Assembly: GCF_964340395.1 (NCBI RefSeq)
Contig: NC_135552.1
Span: 4,415,201-4,479,200, forward strand
Source: Glandiceps talaboti
Taxonomy: Eukaryota > Hemichordata > Enteropneusta > Spengelidae
Direction of reading: 5' to 3'
Length of the DNA stretch: 64,000 nt
Numbering within the stretch: the stretch's first letter is position 1; each line of letters opens with the position of its first letter. The notes beneath the pieces are model-generated. The model did no database searches. It worked only from the letters and a program-made list of their open reading frames with translations, and was not told the DNA's origin. The position numbers and the translations under genes are program-made. Positions 52,561 to 60,581 of the stretch are shown here, one piece after another.

Positions 52561-53820
52561 CAGGTAAAATCACTTTATAGGACAATTATGAACTCACGTC
52601 TGACTTGCGATTAGTAATCACATCCATCCATATCTGGTAATCTTATCCAGCTCCATTATTGTGCAAAATAGAACGCTGTCATTAATTTTGTTCACTTAAC
52701 TATGTAGTCATGTAATTTTTATCCCAAATTTTTCAACTATTCGATCCTATACTTTTTTACTACTCCTACATGTAGATCCTGGACAATGAAAATGGCCAAC
52801 CTCTTGTCCTTTGCCCCGAAACCCCAACTCGTACAAGAGAAAACAAATGACATGGTGTCAACAACGAAGTAATTATAATCTATCCTAGCATGATGTCAGT
52901 TATCAAAACCAAACAGTTAGGCACAACTTTGGGCATCCTCCGTCTTCGGAACTCGCATCTATATCTTCCATCGAGCCTCCGCAATTCGCATATCAGAGAG
53001 ATAGCCATTTTGAACTTGAGCTGTCGTCGCCCCAAGACCGATTTACAAGTATTTGAATAGGCATTGGGAACCAATCAAAATAAAGAGCAACAACGAATCC
53101 CCAATCCATCACCTGTGATTTTAAGTTTTGGCGGGAAACTATTGATCAGTATTAACGAGCAAGTGGTGCACATGTTATATTGAGTGACAGCCAATCAGCG
53201 TCTTCAGTCAGAAATTTACTCAATTGTTCGAATTCGCTCTGTGGGTATTGACAAGTGGTGTTAACAACAAGCTTACATAACATACCCTTGGGGACACACC
53301 ATATGCAAATCAATTGTTTCTCGGTAAATGCAAATAGTCGGAAAACGGTGCAAGATTTGTGAAAACGCTCTGAACACAAAAGTCAGGATGAGTCACCCCG
53401 TTTGAATAACATACCTTAGTTATAAAATGGAATTCAGAGCCCAACAAATAAATTAAATAGGAGAACTTCACATTCCACAGTCGACAATTAAAACATTAAG
53501 TCTGAGAGGGACAAAAGTATCAAATGGGTTACATATCTATTTTCTTAATTCCACCACGACTTGTAATCGACAAACGAAGGATAAAAAGTGTCGGACTTTA
53601 GACTGTAGGGATTTGTGATTGGAAACGACTGCCACCGAAAACACTTTTTTGGCATATATTTGGTTGGATTTGGCACTTTGTCGCAAGACTACAGAGTATT
53701 CTACCAGGTTAAGGTTGTACTTACGTAATTATGCATTGGTTTACTCCCATACTCTTAATTATGTGGGTTTTTTTCAGCACAACTGAACCAATAAGAGAGG
53801 TTTAGTATAGCTATAGTCTG
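52561..53820. other. Intergenic, no confirmed gene
   Basis: Minus-strand frames at 52,880-53,074 and 53,152-53,379 are 64 and 75 codons with no recognised domain. The first is Arg-rich (residues like LRRLDGRYRCEFRRRR) and lies just downstream, on that strand, of the E2F/CCAAT cluster described separately. It could be a first exon or chance. Confidence 0.4.
53050..53205. promoter_or_regulatory. Candidate promoter: E2F-like site between CCAAT boxes
   Basis: TTTTGGCGGGAAA at 53,126-53,138 matches the E2F consensus. CCAATCA occurs at about 53,069 and again at about 53,191, both on the plus strand. The spacing is promoter-like, but there is no confirmed transcript or first exon on either side. 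Chance occurrence in AT-rich DNA is possible. Confidence 0.22.
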
Positions 53821-53852
53821 TATGTGTATGTATGTATGTATGTATGTATGTG
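53821..53852. repeat. (TATG)n microsatellite
   Basis: Short TATG run of about 7 units with one GTG interruption. Confidence 0.9.
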
Positions 53853-54377
53853 TTACGGATAAGAGAATACAACTTTTTAATATTCGCTAAGTTCTGATGT
53901 TTTGCGAGGTCACCGTGAACTCTCAGCTGTCATGAATGAACACTTAGAACAAATGTTTGCATTGCGCGAATAGTATTCTTCTAAGATGACAACATTAAGT
54001 TATTAAAAGATCAACAGTGTCAAATAATGACTGATTACAGACAGTTGGAAGAACAATGACGTGATCACATTGTTTGGCTAGTTTTCATATTTGTCAATAT
54101 CATTTGCATTGAATTAAGGCGACGGCAATACTTCCGTTTTAGTCATTTATGGTGCTGATTACTTTATCACCCAATCATTTGAGTATTGTATATTTTATAA
54201 GTTTATAAGAATTTGATGGAATAATAAAATGATGGATTCAGTCTTTGGAAGGGACGGTCTGAGACTAGGAGCTTCGATCTGCTCCGTGGCCACTTCTAAA
54301 TGATCCAGGTTAACCATGAACATTGTGTGTAGTCTGAGCTAATTCCCTAAAAGTCCAAGTCGATCCCGTGTACAGAG

Positions 54378-54490
<113 letters not shown>

Positions 54491-54499
54491 ACAATGAAG

Positions 54500-54530
54500 G
54501 AGGGTTACCTTAACAGTAGAGGTAACCCTC
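54500..54530. other. Perfect 11 bp hairpin beside the GA tract
   Basis: GAGGGTTACCT at 54,500-54,510 is the exact reverse complement of AGGTAACCCTC at 54,520-54,530, with a 9-base loop. There is no following T-run and no coding context, so it is not called a terminator. Confidence 0.7.
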
Positions 54531-54540
54531 AAATTAGTTA

Positions 54541-54612
54541 CATATGTATGTATGTATGTATGTATTGATGTATGTATGTATGTATGTATGTATATGTATG
54601 TATGTATGTATT
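54541..54612. repeat. (TATG)n microsatellite, interrupted
   Basis: TATG units with TATTGATG and TATATG interruptions over about 70 bp. Confidence 0.95.
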
Positions 54613-54639
54613 ATGTGTGTACATATAATTAATGAACGC

Positions 54640-54718
54640 TTCAAATTCAATATAATTTGGTACACACCTTGGTCGGATGATATAAATGGGCACGTTTGAT
54701 AATATAGTTTATAGTGAT
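54640..54718. repeat. 148 bp repeat unit, truncated copy next to the LINE
   Basis: It begins TTCAAATTCAATATAATTTG and GGTACACACC, and matches the starts of the units at 55,714 and 55,862. The match stops where the (ATC)n tail of the LINE begins, so about half of the unit is missing. Confidence 0.55.
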
Positions 54719-54720
54719 AC

Positions 54721-54760
<40 letters not shown>

Positions 54761-55712
54761 GAAAATTTATATAGCGCCAAATTCCAAAAAGTCAAATTGT
54801 TCAAAGGCGCTAGATGGTGTTCAATTTACACAGAATGCTCGCATAAACATGTGATGTTTCAGTCGTTTTTTGAAGATTTCCAGGCTTGTTGACTGGCGTA
54901 TATCCTGTGGTAGGTCATTCCAAAGCTTTTGAGCACAGATTGTAAAGGCGCGACCGCCATAGGTGTTGCTGTTAAATGTACGCTGGACTAACAGGCTTTT
55001 TTTAGCTGATCGAAGGGAGCGTTGTGGTTTATATTTCTCGATCAATTCTGAGATATATCCTGGGGCTTTATTGTTTTGAGCTTTGTAAGTCAGGAGAAGG
55101 ATCTTAAATTCAATCCTGAAGTGGACAGGCAACCAATGTAGGTCACAGGAGAGTTGATGTGATATGAGTGAATTTCTTTGACCGAGTGACTATTCTGGCA
55201 GCAGTGTTCTGAGTACATTGAAGCAGAGCAATAGAGTTATCAGGGAGACCATAAAGGAGTGCATTTCCGTAATCCAGCTTGGCTGACAAGATAGCATGGA
55301 TAAGTGTTTGACAGGCTTTGTTTGTAATGTATTTTCTAATTGATCCAATTCGACGGAGATGGATATAAATGGAATTGCATGTATTCTTGATATGGTGTGT
55401 CAGCATATGTGTGTTGTCGAAAGTAACTCCGATATTCCGTGCTGTCTTCACAACAGGTACAGATGCTGATCCAATTTTAAGATGGTCTACTGGATCAGGC
55501 AATGTGTTGAATTTGGAGCGAATAAGGAGAATCTCTGTCTTTGAGTCATTTAGCTGTAACTTGTTTTCTGTCATCCATAGTTTTATGTCACTGATGCAGG
55601 TTTCTGTAGAGTAAATAGCTGTAGAAGCATCTGGATATGAAAAGGCGAGGTATACATTGTTATCATCAGCGTGTTGATGACACTGTAGATTATGCTTCAT
55701 TTGCATGATTAG
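54721..55712 (-). pseudogene. 5'-truncated CR1/L2-like LINE fragment with (ATG)n tail
   Basis: Read on the minus strand, the fragment starts just before the reverse transcriptase active site, here HQHADDNN: the usual Y of YADD is H while both Asp are kept. It continues through IKLWMTENKLQLNDSKTEIL, IGVTFD and KLDYGNALLYGLP to HITSTLL. A frameshift near 55,133-55,150 then leads into LHWLPVHFRIEFKILLLTYKA, RTFNSNTYGGRAF and LWNDLPQDIR, ending near LKHHMFMRAFCVN at about 54,821. A short 3' region containing GGCGCTATATAAAT is followed by an (ATG)n run at 54,721-54,760 (about 13 units), a microsatellite 3' tail as in CR1/L2-type elements. Everything upstream of the YADD box is absent. Dead copy, probably 5'-truncated on insertion. 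Confidence 0.88.
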
Positions 55713-55713
55713 G

Positions 55714-56000
55714 TTCAAATTGAATATCACTTGGTACATACTTTAACTAAAACCAAAGGGCATATATCCCATAAAGTTTGTTGATGTAGCTTTTAGTTTT
55801 AATAAGTCATCTGCATAATTAATGATTGTTAGTAATTATGATATATATGAAGAGTGCAAGATTCAAGTTCGATATAATTGTGTACATACATTCATGATAC
55901 CAGGGTGTACGTCTCATAAAGCTTATTGATGTTATGCTTAGTCATTTTCATAATTAATAAGTTTCAATAATTATGCTATATCTTGAGAGTGAATGGACGG
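55714..56000. repeat. Two tandem 148 bp repeat units
   Basis: Units start at 55,714 and 55,862 with TTCAAATTGAATATCACTTG and TTCAAGTTCGATATAATTG. Both then show GTACATAC, an AAAGGGCATAT- or CAGGGTGTACG-like segment, CATAAAG, TTGATGT, CATAATTAAT and ATGATATAT/ATGCTATAT before GAGAGTG-like text. Similarity is about 70-75% by eye. Confidence 0.6.
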
Positions 56001-56003
56001 ATT

Positions 56004-56616
<613 letters not shown>

Positions 56617-56630
<14 letters not shown>

Positions 56631-56701
56631 CTATGAAAGGATGGAGGGATTAACAGAGTTTATTGGATTATTCATCTCTTTAACATTTAAAGCTAATTCA
56701 T

Positions 56702-56732
<31 letters not shown>

Positions 56733-56835
56733 TTCATTTAAGTATTTATTTATCTAATATAAATTGTTGTATGTGTTGAATAATCCAATAAACAGTCTGT
56801 TAATCCCTCCGTCCTTCCATCCATCCATAGCCATC
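56617..56835. repeat. Foldback (inverted repeat) with arms of about 58 bp
   Basis: The left arm (about 56,617-56,675) contains GGATAGCTATGAAAGGATGG, AGGGATTAACAG and TTTATTGGATTATTCA. The right arm (about 56,776-56,835) is its reverse complement with small indels: TGAATAATCCAATAAA, CTGTTAATCCCTCC, CATCCATAGCCATCC. The loop of about 100 bp is AT-rich and includes a (TTTA)n run at 56,701-56,755. The arms join GATG-type and CATC-type microsatellite on their outer sides. It could be a MITE-like foldback element. No transposase is seen. Confidence 0.7.
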
Positions 56836-56839
56836 CGTC

Positions 56840-57566
56840 CATCTATACATCCATCCATCCATTCATTCTCCCTCTCTAGAGCTGTTGCTATTTTCCTTTT
56901 CAGTGGCCAACTGTACTCCGGCCCTAGCAGTTTAAATGAAACGGACTGTCTCTACATTTATCTCGATATACTCCATATGTTTTCATGACGACATTGGTTG
57001 TAATAAGGTTTCTATGGCGATATTGGTTGTGTAATGTACGTTTCTATGACAATATTGGCTGTTACGTTTCCACAAAACCTTTAATGTGCAATCACCTCCG
57101 CGACATCTAGTGTTTTCTTCTCTATAGTGAATTATCAAATTATTATATGCAACTGTCAAGTTTTGCTAAAATAAAGTATCTCATAAATTATGTCAAAATT
57201 AATAGTGCATTCAGTTATACATTGTGTGTGTAAGTAATCATATTAGATCATTTAGTTGATGTCGTACGTTTGAAGTTTTGTTCTGTTGGTAAGTCAGCTT
57301 TTCCATTTAGTGTTTTATATGCCATGGTTACCCTGGAACACTTTCGCCCGTTTTCTAAGGGTTCCCATTGAAGCTCCCATAGCATTGCCGTAACACTGTT
57401 TAAGTTGGTACTGCAAATATTCAGATATCCTTTGATGTTTACCGCAGTTGCGTGTCCTGTTGGTGGAGGGTCTGTGTATGCTTTAAAGCACCTATGACAC
57501 TGTACAACTCCTTATTAGAATGTAATGACAGCTAGATTTAGTGTTTAAATTAAAAAAAGATTCATT
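56840..57566. other. Intergenic, no gene seen
   Basis: Contains loosely repeated TTTCTATGACAATATTGG-like text at 56,985-57,065 (three diverged units of about 33 bp). No open frame has recognisable content. Confidence 0.45.
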
Positions 57567-57704
57567 GTTTCCTCTGCCAACCCAACATTAAAGATACAAC
57601 TTTGATTTCAGTGTTTCCTCTGCCAACCCATCATCAAAGACACAACTTTGATTTCAGTGTTTCCTCTGCCAACCCAACATCAAAGATACAACAGTTCAGT
57701 GCCC
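57567..57704. repeat. 46 bp minisatellite, 3 copies
   Basis: TTTCCTCTGCCAACCCAACA followed by an AAAGATACAACTTTGATTTC-like half starts at 57,567, 57,613 and 57,659, with few differences. The last copy ends in ACAACAGTTCAG and runs into a C-rich segment. Confidence 0.9.
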
Positions 57705-58009
57705 CCTCCCTGCCAAAACACACAAATACACAAAAATTGCCAAGTTGATAATTACAGAATTCTCATGACACGAGAGCAAAATAATGTCCATAGGTTCTTT
57801 GTACGACCACTTTGGTAAATATTTTCCTTTAGATTGTGATACAGGGGGAAAACCCAACATCGGTTTTCATGTTATAAAGTATATACGTTGTGAACTGAAT
57901 TGGATAAGCAACTATTATCGCTGACAATTGGGTCTATTCTATCGATAAAGGATGTAATCTGGAGAAACTTCACTAAAAAAAATTATACAAACATAAAACA
58001 CATTTATGT

Positions 58010-58156
58010 GCACACACACACATACACACACACACACGTATGCACGTCCGTCCACACTAAAATATGCAAACACAAACACAAACACAAACACAAACACAAA
58101 CACAAACACAAACACAAACACAAACACAAACACAAACACAAACACAAACACAAACA
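58010..58156. repeat. (CA)n followed by (CACAAA)n microsatellites
   Basis: An imperfect CA run lies at about 58,010-58,037, then a perfect hexanucleotide CACAAA run at about 58,067-58,156 (15 units). Open frames over it read as Lys-His, Phe-Val, Leu-Cys or Cys-Val repeats on the two strands and are artefacts. Confidence 0.97.
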
Positions 58157-58496
58157 GCAAAAATCAATTGGGGTATGCATAGATATGAAACGATACATCG
58201 ATTACATCCAATTTGAAAATACACCAACTCCATGCATACCCAATACATTTATCATTATATTATTTTATAACCAACTAAGATTCCATCATCCATAGTGTAA
58301 GACGAACAGTGTAAATGTACAATCAATTACGCACACTGTGATTTAGAATCACCTATTTTGTTAACTAATTATTTGTCCCTCTGTAATGTCCACACTAGAT
58401 GTTAACTGGATGATCTAAATTTACTCATTAACTAGTTGAATGTGTTGAACCAACTGGAGGTGTGAAAAGGTTAGCTTCAATATATAAATCCAGGTG

Positions 58497-58527
58497 TATT
58501 TATTTATTTATTTTTATTTATTTATTA
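58497..58527. repeat. (TTTA)n run
   Basis: Short TTTA run. On the minus strand it contains several AATAAA hexamers, so it could lie near the polyadenylation region of the minus-strand DUOX exon. That link is weak because closer TTTATT sites exist. Confidence 0.8.
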
Positions 58528-59460
58528 AGCCTTCACAAGAAGAGAAACCAACAATGAAAACAAGAAAACACAATACATTACAATCATACAATATAAAATA
58601 ATGTCAAAATGGCATCAACATTATATTTATCAGTTATGTACATCTGTCTACTGTTAGTGATAATGTAATATAATGATAAAGATAGGACAAGTGATTTGTT
58701 CAAAACAGGTTTGTTTTTTATATCCTAGCTATAGGAGGAAGAATAAAATGTGTGTACTAATAAGTATAATTTCTAAATAAAAAGTTCAAAATATCACATG
58801 AAATTTAACATCAAATGCAAACACAGGGTTGTGGCTGGATAAGCTTTGCTTTATTATTATAAAAACGGTTTTACAGAAAACATTATAAATTACCCCAGAA
58901 TTTATCCTGAGGCATCAAAAAATCTGTATACTAAACCACGATATTATAAGTTTTGCAGTTTTATAAACTGTGATTAAAAATAGGAAATGGACGGTTAAAA
59001 GTAATAATAAAATATTAATTTCAACCGGTATTGATGAACTTGTACAAATAATTATCAATTTATCATCTTAAATAAAACAATAATAGTTCTCAATACTTTC
59101 TGTCAACACATCAGTAACATTAAAGACCCACTTTGATAAAGGAATAAACATTATATGTGAAATATAGTTGTCAAACAAAGCTATAGAAAAAATGGTCCAG
59201 AACAAAAGAATAATCCTATGTAATCCTCAAGGGTTCACTGATAAGATAACACAAATGTAAGAACCTGGGATTGAAATACTTTAATATTGGACACACAGAC
59301 AAATTAACTTTTAATAAAAGTCTTCAAAATAAAGCATATAAGTAAGGTATGTTTTAGAGATGTCAACATTATGAACATAACTGACGCAATACTTTTACAT
59401 TTTATGTATAAGCCACTATTCCTTATTACTATTATTGATTAAAAAATTAAAAATGATAAA
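58528..59460 (-). other. Probable 3' untranslated/downstream region of the minus-strand DUOX exon
   Basis: AT-rich DNA directly downstream, on the minus strand, of the DUOX stop codon. No coding sequence is visible. Several TTTATT hexamers (AATAAA on the minus strand) could serve for polyadenylation. Which one is used cannot be judged. Confidence 0.35.
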
Positions 59461-59583
59461 CTAGAAGTTTTCAGAATAGTGGGAGTAGAGTGTCTTGTCT
59501 TGGGAGTTCAGGTTGTTACATGCTTGTTGAACACTTGCTGTTAATGATGGGGGACCGCAGCTGAAAACACCAATCTTGTCAAC
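59461..59583 (-). CDS. DUOX: Dual oxidase (DUOX), terminal coding exon
   Basis: On the minus strand the exon follows a splice acceptor (TTATATACAG then GTTGAC) and encodes 40 residues to a TAG stop. They start VDKIGVFSCGPPSLT, continue with VQQACNNLNSQDKT and end SHYSENF. IGVFSCGPP is the NADPH-binding CGPP motif, and the QD.T..SH...ENF end is typical of DUOX more than of NOX1-4. Known role: the C-terminal NADPH-binding part of a membrane oxidase that passes electrons through FAD and haem to oxygen and yields hydrogen peroxide. The exon is in phase 0 at its start. Its partner exons should lie at higher coordinates on the same strand, but none is visible between here and 60,395, and the DNA beyond carries DUOX exons on the opposite strand. 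It may be an inverted fragment, part of a second DUOX copy or an assembly artefact. Confidence 0.9.
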   Translation of the reverse strand, partial: VDKIGVFSCGPPSLTASVQQACNNLNSQDKTLYSHYSENF

Positions 59584-60395
59584 CTGTATATAACACACAG
59601 ATGAGAACATATTTTATAAGCACACTCTAGTCACATTAATAGTTGATTTTCTGGTTGAAAGCTATATTGCATGAGGATTTCACTGGTAAATCCAGGATAC
59701 GGTCATGTGACAACCATTCCCTACGTAGGACATGTAACACAACCCATCCCTACCCCTACCCCCATCCGCACCTCCTCCTTACGCATACATACTTCATGGC
59801 ATTATTTGGGGAGACGCGCAATGCGACAATATGTCTATGAATTGATAAATATTCAAATACTACTAATTTATTTTCAATAAATGCAACCATTATGTAACTG
59901 GTGCGTAGTGAACTGCTTTACTTCTACTGTTTTGATTGGCTAGCAAACTAAGGCTGCTTTCACAAAAACTTGTTGGGGGGGGGGGGGGGGTCGGGACATT
60001 TTTGGTAAAACCGTAATTTTTTTTAAAGTACCCCCCTGCCATATTCAAAAATTGTTCAAGTACCACCCCTGCCAAAACCCAAAATATTTCAAGTACCCCC
60101 CCCCTACCCGAATAAATTTTCAAGTACCCCCCACCCGAATATCTAAAAGAGCATGACCTGGTGAGTATTTGACACTTGATTTGGTAGAAGCACTTGAAAA
60201 CATTCGATTAATAGTAAAATATGCAAGAATATTATTAAAAAATACAGACTCTTTCAAGAATTATATTGCTCATATGTACTGTATCACTATATATTATGCA
60301 TTTTATCAATTAATTTACATAGTTTTCATAATTCAAATTTAATTAACCTGTTCTCCGGCCTTTCATTATTAAACTGTTATGTAAATTTGATTTAG
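59584..60395. other. Region between opposed DUOX exons
   Basis: No further exon was recognised on either strand. It contains a G16 run at 59,975-59,990 and a C-rich tandem segment at 60,035-60,135 with TTCAAGTACCCCC-like units of about 30-34 bp. If an inversion breakpoint or assembly join exists, it should be in or near this interval. Confidence 0.5.
59975..60135. repeat. G-run and C-rich tandem units
   Basis: G16 is followed, after 45 bp, by repeated TTCAAGTACCCCC with CTGCCAAAACCC or TACCCGAAT variants, about four diverged units. The minus-strand 77-codon frame across it is Gly/Pro-rich and is rejected as a gene. Confidence 0.75.
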
Positions 60396-60581
60396 ATTCT
60401 TCTATTCGAGAACATTAACGAAAGGATGACATTCCTGAATCGTTTGAAGACTGTGTTACAAACTGTCGGGGTTGCTTACCAGGAAGTGACCCGGTCTCAA
60501 AGGTACCTCAAGAATAATGCATACACCCACCAGGAAAGACAGAAGAAACTTGAGAAGTTCTTTAAAGTGTTGTCTACAAAG
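60396..60581 (+). CDS. DUOX: DUOX exon a: segment before the EF-hands
   Basis: Sixty-two codons, phase 0 at both ends. The acceptor is TTTGATTTAG and the donor AAG|GTAAAT. The translation begins ILLFENINERMTFLNRL and ends QERQKKLEKFFKVLSTK, which matches the amphipathic region ahead of the DUOX EF-hands. The ATG at 60,426 is internal: codons upstream are open and fit the family, so it is not a start. A nearer AG at 60,409-60,410 is an alternative acceptor, giving five fewer codons. Confidence 0.8.

Noticed and set aside
53152-53379. 75-codon Cys-containing minus-strand gene
   Set aside because: No domain or splice support. It lies on the upstream side of the candidate promoter with no partner exons.
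54686-54892. His-repeat protein
   Set aside because: Translation of the (ATC)n tail of the minus-strand LINE.
57900-58295. 131-codon Lys-His repeat protein and its antisense frames
   Set aside because: All follow the (CACAAA)n and (CA)n arrays. The non-repeat parts have no family features.
59890-60123. Gly/Pro-rich minus-strand protein
   Set aside because: It is produced by G- and C-runs and degenerate tandem units.
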